In this document: piece by piece, positions 19,488 to 28,811 of the stretch
Layout: each line of letters starts with the position of its first letter
How positions within the stretch are numbered: the stretch's first letter is position 1
Source of the DNA: Acetobacter malorum
GTDB lineage: Bacteria > Pseudomonadota > Alphaproteobacteria > Acetobacterales > Acetobacteraceae
NCBI RefSeq assembly: GCF_001580615.1
Contig: NZ_LHZC01000047.1
Location: 1 to 64,000 of the forward strand
Reading direction: 5' to 3'
DNA length: 64,000 nt
Made by a program: the position numbers and the translations under genes
Notes under the pieces: model-generated
Told to the model about the DNA's origin: nothing
The model's input: only the letters and a program-made list of their open reading frames with translations
Database searches by the model: none

Positions 19488-19919
19488 AACGGGGCGGATT
19501 GCAAAATTACTTTGAATCCGCACCACACCCGGCATCCGGGACAATTCTTCTTTATGAATCCGCTCGTAGTCTGACATATCGCGTGCTTCTACGCGCAGCA
19601 GGTAGTCAGCATCGCCTGTCATCAGGTAGCATTCCTTCACATCCGGGCATTCCCGCGCGCGGCTTTCAAAGCGGCGCAGGCAGTCGTCTGTCTGCCGTTC
19701 CAGTGTGATCTGCACAATGACGGTCGACATGCTGTGGACCGCGTTTTTATCGATAATGGCGCGGTAGCCCTGAATAACTCCTTCCTGCTCCAGAATTTTA
19801 ACCCGGCGCAAACAGGCGGACGGGGAGAGGCCGACCTTCTGGGCAAGCTCGGCATTACTCATGCGCCCGTCATGCTGAAGGTGGCGCAAAATCGAGTCTG
19901 TCAGGCGGTCGAAGATCAT
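19467..19919 (-). CDS. dadR: Lrp/AsnC-family regulator, probable regulator of D-alanine catabolism
   Basis: This 150-residue protein has an N-terminal helix-turn-helix (about 5-60, with SNAELAQKVGLSPSACLRR) and a C-terminal RAM ligand domain. That is the complete Lrp/AsnC layout. It diverges from alr-dadA across 117 bp, as Lrp-type DadR/BkdR activators do near dad genes in other Proteobacteria. The start is ATG 19919, with AGGA upstream; the frame runs on to 20309, but that part is the antisense of alr and is not coding. The gene symbol is by context. Confidence 0.85.
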   Translation of the reverse strand: MIFDRLTDSILRHLQHDGRMSNAELAQKVGLSPSACLRRVKILEQEGVIQGYRAIIDKNAVHSMSTVIVQITLERQTDDCLRRFESRARECPDVKECYLMTGDADYLLRVEARDMSDYERIHKEELSRMPGVVRIQSNFAIRPVVQPWKS

Positions 19920-19925
19920 AAGGCG

Positions 19926-20002
19926 ATATCCTGCTTTTTTACGCATTTTATAGAGGATTATGCCTGATGTGTCGCATTTTATGCGACTGATCGACAGGAT
20001 AT
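19926..20002. promoter_or_regulatory. Nested dyads in the dadR-alr intergenic region, candidate Lrp-type sites
   Basis: A perfect dyad GTCGCAT-TTT-ATGCGAC spans 19971-19987. CGCATTTTA occurs twice as a direct repeat (19942-19950 and 19973-19981), 31 bp apart, about three helical turns. An outer dyad pairs ATATCCTG (19926-19933) with CAGGATAT (19995-20002). AT-centred, helically phased repeats are typical of Lrp-family binding. Confidence 0.5.
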
Positions 20003-20036
20003 TCCATCGGCTTTTTGTTAAGGTTTTGGGATCGAA

Positions 20037-21200
20037 ATGTCCTGGGTGGTTGCTGTGGCGTCTTCCTGTGTTTCTGTTTCTCCCAACTGGCCGGCACATC
20101 GGGCCGGCGCTGTTTTGACGATTGATCTCGCGGCCATTGCCGCGAACTATTGTCTGCTGGATGCCAGAACGCCCGGCGCGCTCTGTGCAGCCGTGGTGAA
20201 GTCTGACGCGTATGGGCTGGGAGCCGCACAGGTCGCACCCGTGTTGGAGCAGGCCGGTGCGCGGCACTTCTTTGTGGCGCATGTGGATGAAGGCCTTGCC
20301 CTGCGGCAATGGGTCTCACCCTCGGCGCACATTACGGTTTTGCATGGGGCACGGCCTGAGGCTGCGGAAGACTGTGTGCGGTCTGGTCTGCGCCCCGTTC
20401 TGAATTCTCTGGAACAGGTCAGTCAGTTACAGGCGCTGGCGGACAAGCTTGGCCGCCCGCTTGATGCGGCGTTGCAGCTGGATACCGGCATGTCCCGCTT
20501 TGGGCTTTCCGGGGCGGATGTAAGAACGCTGGCGCAGGAGCCGGAGCGGTTGCGGGGTATTTCGCTCAGCCTGATTATGAGCCACCTGGCCTGTGCGGAT
20601 ACGCCAGAAAACCCGGCCAATGCGGAACAGCTTAAGACTTTGCAGGCTTATGCTGCCCAGTTGCCAAAAGCCCCGCTCAGTCTTGCGGCGTCCTCAGGTA
20701 TTTTTCTTGGGGAGGCGTTTCACCAGAGCCTCGTCCGCCCCGGTGCAGCCCTGTATGGCATTGCGCCGAACACATCTGGCCCCAACCCGCTTGCGTCTGT
20801 TGTGAAACTTCAGGCCCATATCCTGCAAATTCGTCAGCTCTCAAAAGGGGATCGGGTAGGATACGGGCTGACATGGCAGGCGGATGGCCCGCGGCGAGTG
20901 GCCACCATTGCTACAGGCTACGCGGATGGCTTCGCGCGGCAAGGGGCAGGCAAGGGGTGCGCGTGGTTTGGTGGCCAACGTTTGCCAATTCTCGGGCGGA
21001 TTTCAATGGATTCCATGACCGTGGATATTTCCCATATCCCGGAAGGGCAGATTGCCGCAGATGATACCGTGGATCTGCTGAATGCCTCTTATGGGGTGGA
21101 TGCCGTGGCTGAGGCAGAAGGCACTATTGGGTATGAAGTGCTGACCTCACTCGGGCGACGCTATCATCGCGTTTACGAAAATACTGAACAGAACATCTGA
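20037..21200 (+). CDS. alr: Alanine racemase, catabolic (DadX-like)
   Basis: The 387-residue fold-type III PLP enzyme interconverts L- and D-alanine. The PLP lysine is Lys55 in AVVKSDAYGLG. The catalytic-Tyr region is RVGYGLTW, and the conserved RISMDSMTVDIS is present. Its place just before dadA and beside an Lrp-type regulator points to alanine breakdown. It may still serve cell-wall D-alanine if no second racemase exists. The ATG at 20037 is the first in frame; the N-terminal 25 residues are longer than usual. Confidence 0.93.
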   Translation: MSWVVAVASSCVSVSPNWPAHRAGAVLTIDLAAIAANYCLLDARTPGALCAAVVKSDAYGLGAAQVAPVLEQAGARHFFVAHVDEGLALRQWVSPSAHITVLHGARPEAAEDCVRSGLRPVLNSLEQVSQLQALADKLGRPLDAALQLDTGMSRFGLSGADVRTLAQEPERLRGISLSLIMSHLACADTPENPANAEQLKTLQAYAAQLPKAPLSLAASSGIFLGEAFHQSLVRPGAALYGIAPNTSGPNPLASVVKLQAHILQIRQLSKGDRVGYGLTWQADGPRRVATIATGYADGFARQGAGKGCAWFGGQRLPILGRISMDSMTVDISHIPEGQIAADDTVDLLNASYGVDAVAEAEGTIGYEVLTSLGRRYHRVYENTEQNI

Positions 21201-21227
21201 ACTTTTCAAAAATTAAAGGTGGTTGCC

Positions 21228-22487
21228 ATGAAGGTTATTGTTCTTGGTGGTGGTGTTGTGGGTGTGACATCTGCCTGGTATCTCGCGCAGGCCGGGCATG
21301 AGGTCACGGTGGTGGAACGCCAGCCGGAAGCCGGTATGGAAACCAGCTTTGCCAATGCGGGGCAGGTGTCCCCCGGCTATTCTGCCCCTTGGGCTGGCCC
21401 CGGTGTACCTTTGAAATCCATCAAATGGCTGATGATGGCGTATCGCCCGTTTGTGTTCTGGCCGATGCCGGACCCGCATTTGTGGTCATGGCTGGTGCAG
21501 ATGCTGGAAAACTGCACGTCTGCGGCGTATGACCGGAACAAGGGCCGCATGGTGCGTCTGGCGGAATATAGCCGGGACGTGATGATGGACCTGCGGGCAA
21601 AAACGGGCATTGAATATGATGACCGCCAGCAGGGCACGCTGCAGGTGTTCCGCACCCAGAAGCAGCTTGATGGTGCGGCGCAGGATATTGCTGTTCTCAA
21701 ACAGTATCAGGTGCCTTACGAAGTTCTGGATCGCGCTGCCTGTGTGCAGGCTGAACCCGGTCTGGCAGATGCGGCTAACAAGATTGTAGGTGGCCTGCGT
21801 CTGCCGGGTGATGAGACGGGGGATGCCTTCAAATTCACGCAGCGTCTGGCCAAAATGGCGGAAGAAGCGGGTGTGAAGTTTCTGTATAACACCCGTATCA
21901 AACAGCTTTTATCCGAAGGTGGCCGGATTACCGGGGTGGACACCAGCAATGGTGTGCTGACGGCAGATTCCTATGTTCTGTCTCTGGGGAGTTTCTCTCC
22001 GGCTCTGGTGCGCTCTCTGGGGATGAAGCTGCCGATCTATCCGGTAAAAGGCTATTCTCTGACAGCAGATATCACACAGGCCGACCGCGCACCTGTTTCC
22101 ACCATTATGGATGAGACCTTTAAAATCGGCATTACCCGTCTGGGTGACCGCGTGCGTGTGGGGGGCACGGCAGAGCTGGCCGGGTTCAGCCGCCGTCTGC
22201 GTGCTCCGCGCCGGGCGACGCTGGAACATTCCGTAACGGATCTGTTCCCGGATTGCTGTGATGTGCCGGGTGCGTCCTTCTGGACTGGCCTGCGCCCCAT
22301 GACGCCGGATGGCACGCCCATTATCGGCCGCACCGGGCTGGAAAATCTGTTTCTCAATACCGGTCATGGCACGCTGGGCTGGACCATGGCTTGTGGGTCT
22401 GGCCGGGTTCTGGCGGATATCATGTCCGACAAGAAACCTGATATTGCGTATGAAGACCTGAATATTTTCCGTTACGGTCTTTCATGA
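21228..22487 (+). CDS. dadA: D-amino acid dehydrogenase small subunit
   Basis: The 419-residue FAD enzyme oxidises D-alanine and other D-amino acids to 2-oxo acids, passing electrons to the respiratory chain at the membrane. The Rossmann motif [16 protein letters not shown] opens the protein. The C-terminal FAD region contains [14 protein letters not shown] and [16 protein letters not shown] chose ATG 21228 (after AAAGGTGG) over the GTG nine bases earlier. It follows alr by 27 bp, so both form one operon, closed by a terminator. Confidence 0.95.
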   Translation: MKVIVLGGGVVGVTSAWYLAQAGHEVTVVERQPEAGMETSFANAGQVSPGYSAPWAGPGVPLKSIKWLMMAYRPFVFWPMPDPHLWSWLVQMLENCTSAAYDRNKGRMVRLAEYSRDVMMDLRAKTGIEYDDRQQGTLQVFRTQKQLDGAAQDIAVLKQYQVPYEVLDRAACVQAEPGLADAANKIVGGLRLPGDETGDAFKFTQRLAKMAEEAGVKFLYNTRIKQLLSEGGRITGVDTSNGVLTADSYVLSLGSFSPALVRSLGMKLPIYPVKGYSLTADITQADRAPVSTIMDETFKIGITRLGDRVRVGGTAELAGFSRRLRAPRRATLEHSVTDLFPDCCDVPGASFWTGLRPMTPDGTPIIGRTGLENLFLNTGHGTLGWTMACGSGRVLADIMSDKKPDIAYEDLNIFRYGLS

Positions 22488-22796
22488 AAACGCTGTCATG
22501 ATTGACTCATTTTTTCGGGAATGAGTTCTCATCATGCCGCAGATTATGCCGCCTGCCCGAAAGAGCAGGCGGCTTTTTTGTGCCTGCAAGCGGGGCATGC
22601 ACGCCATGCAGAAGCATGTGGTCTGTGTTTTTTCAAAAAACTGTAAAACTGATCAGGCAGAAAAAATGTTCTTCTAAAAAAACATCTTTTCCGCTGGCGT
22701 ATGACATGGATATGCCCCTTTTGGTTGGTGAGATAACCAGCGAACAGGGATGTTCATGTTGCTCCTGATGCTTTCATAGGGTGGGCCTTGGTCGTT
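22488..22796. other. Intergenic stretch between dadA and the glucanase gene
   Basis: Apart from the dadA terminator and a small preceding hairpin (ACTCAT with ATGAGT near 22504-22526), I see nothing coding here. The part from 22580 is AT-richer with A- and T-runs and could hold the promoter of the downstream gene, but no convincing -35/-10 pair is visible. Confidence 0.5.
22548..22579 (+). terminator. Rho-independent terminator of alr-dadA
   Basis: A perfect 9-bp GC-rich stem (22548-22556 with 22565-22573), eight-base loop and six T. Confidence 0.9.
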
Positions 22797-24491
22797 ATGC
22801 TGCCAGACTGGTTTTTCTTGCCTTCGCGCTTTGTCTCGTCTTTCCCCCGTGCCTGCCGACCGGTTCCCCTCTGTGCCCAGAGGCTGACGTTTGGGGTCAG
22901 CCTGCTGGCTGTTGCCGGGAGCCTGACTGCCTATCCTGCCCTTGCACAGGCGGCAGACACAGAGCAGGCCGCACCGCAGAGTAATGCGGCTATTCCGGCC
23001 CCGCCTTCCGCCAGCCAGCAGCGGCAGGCCGCCCGTCTTTCCACCAGCATTGTGTTTAAACCTACCCGCACTGATATGGCGCTGATTGAGGATCTGGAAC
23101 ACCGCACGTTCCTCTGGTTCTGGGAGGCAGGAGATGCGCAGACCGGGCTGGTGCCGGACCGTTATCCGTCGGACCAGACGCAGGCCAGTGTGGCGTCCAT
23201 CGGGTTTGGTCTGACAGCTTATGGTATTGGCGTGGAGCGTGGCTACATTACCCGCCAGCAGGCCATAGAGCGCACGCTGAATACCCTGCGTTATCTGACT
23301 AAACTCCCGCAGAATGACAGTGCAGAAAATTCGTCTGGCTATCACGGATTTTTCTATCATTTTCTGAATAACAAGACCGGCCTGCGCTTTAATAAAGATA
23401 TTGAACTGTCCAGCATTGATACGGCTTTGCTGATGCAGGGTATTTTGTTTACGGAAAGCTATTATACGCAGGACACGCCGCAGGAAGCGGAAATTCGCAG
23501 TCTGTCCAACCAGCTTTATCAGAATGTTGACTGGGCATGGATGCGTCGGCCTGATTTGCGGCTGAGCATGGGGTGGTCACCCGAGCATCAGTTCCTGCCC
23601 AATTACTGGGAAGGCTATAGTGAAGGCATGATGGCCTATATTCTGGCCCTTGGCTCACAAAAGCATCCGCTGGAACCGGCCTCCTGGCAGGCCTGGCTGA
23701 CGACGAATGATCGGCGGTGGGGTGAGTATTACGGCCAGACGATGCTGAATTTTGCACCACTTTTCGGGCATCAGTACACCCATTCCTGGATTGATTTCCG
23801 GGGAATTCAGGATGACTGGAACCGGGAAAAAGGCATCGACTATTTTGAAAATAGCCGCCGTGCCACCTACGCTCAGCGCACGTATGCCATGACCAACCCC
23901 GGTAAATGGCAGGATTACGGAAAAGATGTGTGGGGGCTTACGGCCAGTGATGGGCCGGGTGAACTGACGCAGACAGTGGGTGGCACGCCGCGCCACTTTA
24001 TGTCCTATTCTGCACGCGGGACAGGGCGTGACTATACGCAGGATGATGGTACCATTGCCCCGACGGCTGCTGGTGGCTCCGTAGCCTTTGCGCCGGAAAT
24101 TGCCATTCCTGCTCTGCGGGAAATGAAACACCGCTACGGAAACCACATTTACAGCCGTTACGGGTTTGTGGATGCTTTCAACCCCAGCTTCCACACCGCA
24201 GACAAGTCGTTCTGGTCCGACACAGCCTATCTGGGCATCGATCAGGGGCCGATTCTGCTGATGATTGAAAACTGGCGCAGCGGGCTGGTGTGGAACACCA
24301 TGAAGCGAAACCCCGCTATCCGGCAGGGCTTGTTGAAAGCTGGTTTTCAGGGTGGCTGGCTTGGGAACGGGAACGGAGCGCCTGCATCAGCAACCCATGC
24401 CAGTGCGCCTGAGCCCCAAACCTCAGAACCTGCAAGCCAGCATGCCAATGCGCAGCATCCGGCTCAGAGTGGGCAGGGGCAGACGGGCTGA
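22797..24491 (+). CDS. Exported glucoamylase-domain protein, GH144-like beta-1,2-glucanase
   Basis: The 564-residue protein has a long signal sequence (cleavage probably near ALAQA-AD). An alpha/alpha-barrel domain of the glucoamylase family (Pfam Glycoamylase, CAZy GH144 group) follows, recognised by LIEDLEHRTFLWFWEAGD, SIGFGLTAYGIGVERG, SSIDTALLMQGILF and DAFNPSFH. Known members hydrolyse beta-1,2-glucan in the periplasm. The C-terminus is an Ala/Gln/Ser-rich tail of about 45 residues. ATG 22797 is used; TTG 22788 is also possible. An OpgC-like gene, also tied to periplasmic glucans, lies 7 kb downstream. Confidence 0.8.
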   Translation: MLPDWFFLPSRFVSSFPRACRPVPLCAQRLTFGVSLLAVAGSLTAYPALAQAADTEQAAPQSNAAIPAPPSASQQRQAARLSTSIVFKPTRTDMALIEDLEHRTFLWFWEAGDAQTGLVPDRYPSDQTQASVASIGFGLTAYGIGVERGYITRQQAIERTLNTLRYLTKLPQNDSAENSSGYHGFFYHFLNNKTGLRFNKDIELSSIDTALLMQGILFTESYYTQDTPQEAEIRSLSNQLYQNVDWAWMRRPDLRLSMGWSPEHQFLPNYWEGYSEGMMAYILALGSQKHPLEPASWQAWLTTNDRRWGEYYGQTMLNFAPLFGHQYTHSWIDFRGIQDDWNREKGIDYFENSRRATYAQRTYAMTNPGKWQDYGKDVWGLTASDGPGELTQTVGGTPRHFMSYSARGTGRDYTQDDGTIAPTAAGGSVAFAPEIAIPALREMKHRYGNHIYSRYGFVDAFNPSFHTADKSFWSDTAYLGIDQGPILLMIENWRSGLVWNTMKRNPAIRQGLLKAGFQGGWLGNGNGAPASATHASAPEPQTSEPASQHANAQHPAQSGQGQTG

Positions 24492-24540
24492 TTTTTGTTT
24501 AGTGTCCGAACGGTCTGTTCCGGGGCTTAATACCTAAAAA

Positions 24541-24578
24541 GGTTTCCCGAGAGAATGATCTTTCGGGAGGCCTTTTTT
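24541..24578 (+). terminator. Rho-independent terminator after the glucanase gene
   Basis: A 13-bp stem with a few G-U pairs (24541-24553 with 24560-24572), six-base loop and six T. Confidence 0.88.
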
Positions 24579-24666
24579 AGAAACTGTTAGAATGTGTTCG
24601 CAAAGTCGGTCAGCTGAGACTGGCTTGTTGTCGCAGCAGGGTGCCAGACTTTGATGGGAGGTGCGC

Positions 24667-25059
24667 TTATCCCTGATAAGACGCAATCTCGATCAGATTC
24701 TGGTCCGGGTCATGGCAATAAACAGATGTGATTGGCCCCAGTGCGCCCAGACGGGCTACAGGGCCTTGCACAACGCTGACGCCGCATTTTTCCAGATGTT
24801 CCACCACGTCGTCACTGGTGACGGCGGTGACAAAACATAGATCATTCCCGCCGGGCAGGGCATGCACGGCGGTCTCCCACCCGGTTGCGTCCTGCGGGCG
24901 AAGGTTGAGCTTCTGCCCGCCAAAACGCAGAGCTGTGCGGTTATTGCGCCCATATTCCTCGCGCTCCATGCCCAGCACACGCTGGTACCAGGAGGCGGAA
25001 ATTTCGAGGTCTCTTACGGTCAGGACCGCGTGGTCCATCCGGTCAACAGTAAAGCGCAT
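24667..25059 (-). CDS. VOC-family (glyoxalase/dioxygenase-like) protein
   Basis: The 130-residue single-chain protein has two beta-alpha-beta-beta-beta modules of the vicinal oxygen chelate fold. The first is seen in DHAVLTVRDLEISASWYQ, the second ends HDPDQNLIEIASY. A His near residue 10 and a Glu near the C-terminus could bind metal. The middle ligand positions read as LNL and DLCFV, so this is not a glyoxalase I. It resembles the uncharacterised STM3117-like group. It precedes nothing obvious; fumarase lies upstream on the same strand, 25 bp away. Confidence 0.8.
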   Translation of the reverse strand: MRFTVDRMDHAVLTVRDLEISASWYQRVLGMEREEYGRNNRTALRFGGQKLNLRPQDATGWETAVHALPGGNDLCFVTAVTSDDVVEHLEKCGVSVVQGPVARLGALGPITSVYCHDPDQNLIEIASYQG

Positions 25060-25084
25060 GAGGTCAACACAGCTCCTTTAGTGT

Positions 25085-26740
25085 TCAGCTGAGTTCAGCG
25101 TAGAAGTCATTCCCCTTGTCGTCGATAACAATAAAGGCGGGAAAGTCCTCAACCTCAATTTTCCACACGGCTTCCATACCCAGTTCGGGATACTCGAGCA
25201 CTTCAACCTTGCGGATGCAGTCCTGTGCCAGCCGTGCTGCCGGGCCGCCAACAGAGCCGAGATAGAAGCCGCCATAGGTTTGGCAGGCATCCTTCACAGC
25301 CTTGGAGCGGTTGCCCTTGGCGAGCATGATGTAAGACCCGCCCGCCGCCTGAAGTTCAGCCACGTAGGAATCCATGCGTCCGGCTGTGGTCGGGCCGAAG
25401 GAGCCGGTTGCCATGCCTTCCGGCGTTTTGGCGGGGCCAGCGTAATAAACCGGATGGTCTTTCAGATACTGCGGCAGGCCTTCACCACGTTCCAGCCGTT
25501 CCCGGAATTTGGCGTGGGCAATGTCACGCGCCACAACCACTGTGCCGGTGAGGGCAAGGCGGGTTTTGACCGGATAGCGGGAAAGCTCTTTGCGGATTTC
25601 ATCCATCGGGCGATTGAGGTCGATTTTCACCGCCTCGCCTTCCAGATGCTCATCCGTGGTTTCCGGCAGGAAGCGAGCCGGGTCATGCTCCAGCTCTTCC
25701 AGAAAGAAGCCGTCCGCCGTGATGCGGGCCTTGATCTGCCGGTCTGCCGAGCAGGACACGCCCATGCCCACCGGCAGGGAGGCCCCGTGGCGGGGTAGGC
25801 GGATCACGCGGACATCATGGCAGAAATATTTGCCGCCAAACTGTGCGCCAATGCCCAGCTTGCGGGTGAGTTCCAGAACCTTCTGCTCCATCTCCACATC
25901 CCGGAAGGCATGGCCGGTCATGCTGCCGCTGGTGGGCAGGCTGTCATACCAGTGGGTGGAGGCCAGCTTGACGGTCTTGAGCGTCTGCTCGGCGGACATA
26001 CCGCCAATTACAATGGCCAGATGGTAGGGCGGGCAGGCGGATGTGCCGAGGGTTTTGATCTTCACGTCCAGCCAGTCCAGCAGCTTCTGCTCGGAGCCGA
26101 GCAGGGCGCGGGTTTCCTGAAACAGGAAGGTCTTGTTGGCTGAGCCGCCGCCCTTAGCCACAAACATCAGGTCAAACTGTTCATCATGATGCGTGGCGGG
26201 GCTGGCGAAAATATCGCACTGCACGGGCAGGTTGGTGCCGGTGTTCTTTTCCTCAAACATGCTGAGGGGCGCCATCTGCGAATAACGCAGGCTGGTGCGG
26301 GTGTAGGTTTCATACACGCCTTTGGAGAACGCGACTTCTTCATCACCTTCAACCCACACGCGCTGGCCTTTTTTGCCAAAGACAATGGCGGTACCGGTGT
26401 CCTGACACATGGGCAGCACGCCGCCTGCGGCAATGCCAGCGTTTTTCAGCAGGTCCAGCGCCACGAAGCGGTCATTGTCCGAGGCTTCGGGGTCCTTGAG
26501 GATGCTGGCGAGCTGTTTGAGGTGGGCAGGGCGCAGATAATGCGCGACTTCATGAAAGGCCTGCGCCGTGAGCTCCGTCAGAGCTTCCGGCGTGATGTGC
26601 AGGATGGTCTTTCCGCAGCATTCCGATGTGCTGACACCGGCGATATCCACCTTCCGATAGGACGTTGTGTCCTCCCCCAGCGGGAAAATGGGGGAATAGG
26701 TGAAGGCGGGTACCGGGGGGCGAGGGGGCTGGCTGGTCAT
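25085..26740 (-). CDS. fumA: Fumarate hydratase class I
   Basis: The 551-residue protein is a full-length class I, [4Fe-4S]-dependent fumarase converting fumarate and malate in the TCA cycle. The N-terminal alpha domain holds the cluster cysteines (for example in LPMCQDTG and SACPPYHLA). The C-terminal beta domain carries TTAGRMDSY and the KGNRSK region. It is unrelated to class II FumC. The ATG at 26740 follows GGAGAG. Class I fumarases are oxygen-sensitive, notable in an obligate aerobe. The gene lies 42 bp downstream of sspB. Confidence 0.94.
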   Translation of the reverse strand: MTSQPPRPPVPAFTYSPIFPLGEDTTSYRKVDIAGVSTSECCGKTILHITPEALTELTAQAFHEVAHYLRPAHLKQLASILKDPEASDNDRFVALDLLKNAGIAAGGVLPMCQDTGTAIVFGKKGQRVWVEGDEEVAFSKGVYETYTRTSLRYSQMAPLSMFEEKNTGTNLPVQCDIFASPATHHDEQFDLMFVAKGGGSANKTFLFQETRALLGSEQKLLDWLDVKIKTLGTSACPPYHLAIVIGGMSAEQTLKTVKLASTHWYDSLPTSGSMTGHAFRDVEMEQKVLELTRKLGIGAQFGGKYFCHDVRVIRLPRHGASLPVGMGVSCSADRQIKARITADGFFLEELEHDPARFLPETTDEHLEGEAVKIDLNRPMDEIRKELSRYPVKTRLALTGTVVVARDIAHAKFRERLERGEGLPQYLKDHPVYYAGPAKTPEGMATGSFGPTTAGRMDSYVAELQAAGGSYIMLAKGNRSKAVKDACQTYGGFYLGSVGGPAARLAQDCIRKVEVLEYPELGMEAVWKIEVEDFPAFIVIDDKGNDFYAELS

Positions 26741-26782
26741 GATGTGCTGAACTCTCCGTCGGCCTGCCCCGAAAAGTGGGGC

Positions 26783-27331
26783 TTAACCGGGTGATGGCCC
26801 CTTCTTACGAAAGGCGTCAAGACTGACAACCTGTGAGGAGGTGTCACTTTCCGCTGAGCCTTCAGCCTCTTTCTCTGCCGATGGGGCCGGGGTGGCCTCT
26901 GGTTCGGGCGCTGACTCTTCTTCCGGTTCTGCTGCCATGAAATGCAGGCTGAGATGGATGGAGGGGTCCGCAAAGCCGGTAAAGGCGCGCACGGGAATTT
27001 CCAGAATGGAGCCCGCTCCGCCAAAGGACAGACCGACAGAGACCTTGCCCGCAGCGCGGTCCACGTTCAGGTCCCAGAACTGGTGCTGCAGCACGATGGT
27101 CATCTCATGCGGATACTGCGCGCGGAGACGATCGGGGATCACCACGCCGGGCACGTCCGTGCGGAATGTCAGGTAAAAGTGATGTTCGCCCGCAAGGCCT
27201 TCACGGCTCACATACTCAAGCGCGCTCAGCATCACGCCGCGATAGGCGTCTTCCAGCCATGTTTCATAAGGCAGCAGGCTTTCGGGCGGAAAAGCGCCAT
27301 TTTCCGGGGTGTTATCGTGGTCATCCGCCAT
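26783..27331 (-). CDS. sspB: ClpXP adaptor SspB, alphaproteobacterial type
   Basis: The 182-residue protein has the SspB fold in its first about 120 residues (LPYETWLEDAYRGVML; FYLTFRTDVPGVVIPDRLR). An acidic Ala/Glu/Pro linker and a C-terminal ClpX-binding motif, VVSLDAFRKK, follow. SspB captures ssrA-tagged proteins and tethers them to ClpXP. The ATG at 27331 has AGGAGAG upstream. The tmRNA gene that encodes the tag lies directly upstream on the same strand. The protein differs from E. coli SspB in having a shorter, acidic linker, as in Caulobacter SspB-alpha. Confidence 0.9.
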   Translation of the reverse strand: MADDHDNTPENGAFPPESLLPYETWLEDAYRGVMLSALEYVSREGLAGEHHFYLTFRTDVPGVVIPDRLRAQYPHEMTIVLQHQFWDLNVDRAAGKVSVGLSFGGAGSILEIPVRAFTGFADPSIHLSLHFMAAEPEEESAPEPEATPAPSAEKEAEGSAESDTSSQVVSLDAFRKKGPSPG

Positions 27332-27499
27332 GAAAGCTCTCCTCGCTCGCGCCGGTTGGACGTGCCGACGTCTTGAATATCACTCTACCGTCAGCCATGC
27401 GTGAAAGAGTGGGGAAGTGCAAGGCGGCAAGTTATGATTCTGCAACACGGCAGGAGGCCGAAGGGTCTGCCGGATGACGATCAACTATGCTTGACCCGT

Positions 27500-27868
27500 G
27501 CGGGACTGGGGCTTTTTGGGGTTTTGCCGGATGCGGGACTGTAAGGGCTGAGTCCGGCTCATCTCATGGCTGTAAAGTGGGAGGGCTTCTGTTGCCCGGT
27601 GCCCTCCCGAACCGCGCTTATCGCTTATGCAGCGACAGCGAGCACCTCAGTGTTATCATTGGCACTTGTAAGTTTAGCCCGATAACGGCGGTACAATGCC
27701 GGGCAAAAGGAAGGTCTTTACCACGCGTGTCGAGCCTGTTTCGTCCCCATCCGTCCGAGCCGTGAGGCCGGATTGTATTGGTGGAGACGCCGGGTACTGC
27801 CCCCGGGTCCACAACGATTATTCCACGTTCCGTTTATCACCATAGCCAAGGGGCAAGCCCCTCCGGCA
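27500..27868 (-). ncRNA. ssrA: tmRNA, circularly permuted two-piece form
   Basis: On the minus strand the tag frame reads ANDNTEVLAVAA then TAA (27663-27625). The coding piece starts GGGGACG at 27748, which pairs with CGUCUCC of the acceptor piece to make the 7-bp acceptor stem (one G-U). The acceptor piece ends CCA at 27779 and has a 5-bp T stem (CCGGG/CCCGG) with an unusual GGCAGUA loop. The acceptor piece lies 5' of the coding piece, the permuted order known in Alphaproteobacteria. A pseudoknot stem GGGAGGGC/GCCCUCCC follows the tag. The 3' end (27480-27570) and exact 5' end are not resolved. It rescues stalled ribosomes and adds a degradation tag. Confidence 0.93.
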
Positions 27869-28594
27869 CTGTTGAACATAAGGAGCGCAAGGGCGGATTG
27901 CAAGAGCGGAGAACAGGCGCGCTTCCCTGTTCCCTTCCGCCAGCGTGAGCAGGCGTTCCAGATCTTCGGGTTCAATGTCGAAGGCTTCCCCGGTTTTATG
28001 CAGTGCCGCGAGAATATCTTCGCGGTGCAAGCCGGTTGCTGTTTCCGCCGGGGGTGAAGCGGGCACGGCATGATGGGGGTAGCTGCGGCCTGAAAGCTGG
28101 TGAAATGCTATGCCGACACAGACCAGAATGATCGAATTAAGCCCAACTGGCACCAGCGGAAACAGGAGGGCGGCAGTCGGCCCCGCGGAAGAGGGATGGA
28201 GTAAAACCGCTGTTAAGGCTGCGGCCCCGCCGGGCGGGTGGAGTGAGCGAGTCGCAGTCATCACCATAATGGCCAGCCCGACAGCCAGCCCCGCAGCAAG
28301 CATCTGATGCGGGATGGCGATGCTGACCAGCACCCCGATTGCGGCAGACACGCCATTTCCCATGATAACGGCATACGGTTTTGCCAGCGGACTTGCCGGA
28401 ACAGCAAAAACCAGAACGGACGATGCGCCGATGGGGGCAACAATGGCGGGGAGAGCCGAGGGCACGATCAGGCCTGTCAGCGCCAGACTGGCAAGAATCC
28501 CGCAGACGGCCCCAAGGCCAACAGCCAGAGAGAGGAAAGACGTGTAGCCGCCCCGTGCCGTAAACGGCAGCAGGGAGGAGAAGAATTGACCCAT
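27818..28594 (-). CDS. HPP-family integral membrane protein
   Basis: The 258-residue protein has an HPP transmembrane domain: several helices and the motif SLHPPGGAAAL that gives the family its name, followed by a soluble tail. HPP proteins are poorly studied; plant members transport nitrite. The last about 25 residues, from about CAPYVQQC on, are read from the ssrA promoter and acceptor piece, and the TAA at 27818 lies inside the tmRNA. The natural domain seems to end near LAEGNREARL. The ATG at 28594 has GGAGGAG upstream. Confidence 0.82.
   Translation of the reverse strand: MGQFFSSLLPFTARGGYTSFLSLAVGLGAVCGILASLALTGLIVPSALPAIVAPIGASSVLVFAVPASPLAKPYAVIMGNGVSAAIGVLVSIAIPHQMLAAGLAVGLAIMVMTATRSLHPPGGAAALTAVLLHPSSAGPTAALLFPLVPVGLNSIILVCVGIAFHQLSGRSYPHHAVPASPPAETATGLHREDILAALHKTGEAFDIEPEDLERLLTLAEGNREARLFSALAIRPCAPYVQQCRRGLPLGYGDKRNVE
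27875..27903 (-). promoter_or_regulatory. Promoter of ssrA
   Basis: On the minus strand TTGCAA (27903-27898) and TATGTT (27880-27875) are exactly 17 bp apart, which would start RNA near 27868, just before the acceptor-piece hairpin GGGGCUUGCCCC. The promoter lies inside the 3' end of the HPP reading frame. Confidence 0.6.
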
Positions 28595-28811
28595 ACCTGA
28601 AGTATCCGTTCGACTTCGTTATAATTATTCTTGTTTTTTTATTAATGGTAAAGGGATCTGTGCTTTCTCTGCCTGCGTGTCATACTCTGCCTGATGCTGT
28701 CTAATTGAACATCATTATTGGATGATAAATTTCTCTTATGAGGGTGCGTCAGACCGCTGTTGCGTGAGATCAGGCATTTTCGCCCAGAGCATTTTGCGCT
28801 AGGGAGAAGGC

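Noticed and set aside
19920..20309. 130-residue N-terminal extension of the Lrp-type regulator
   Set aside because: It overlaps alr in antisense and the helix-turn-helix starts right after ATG 19919.
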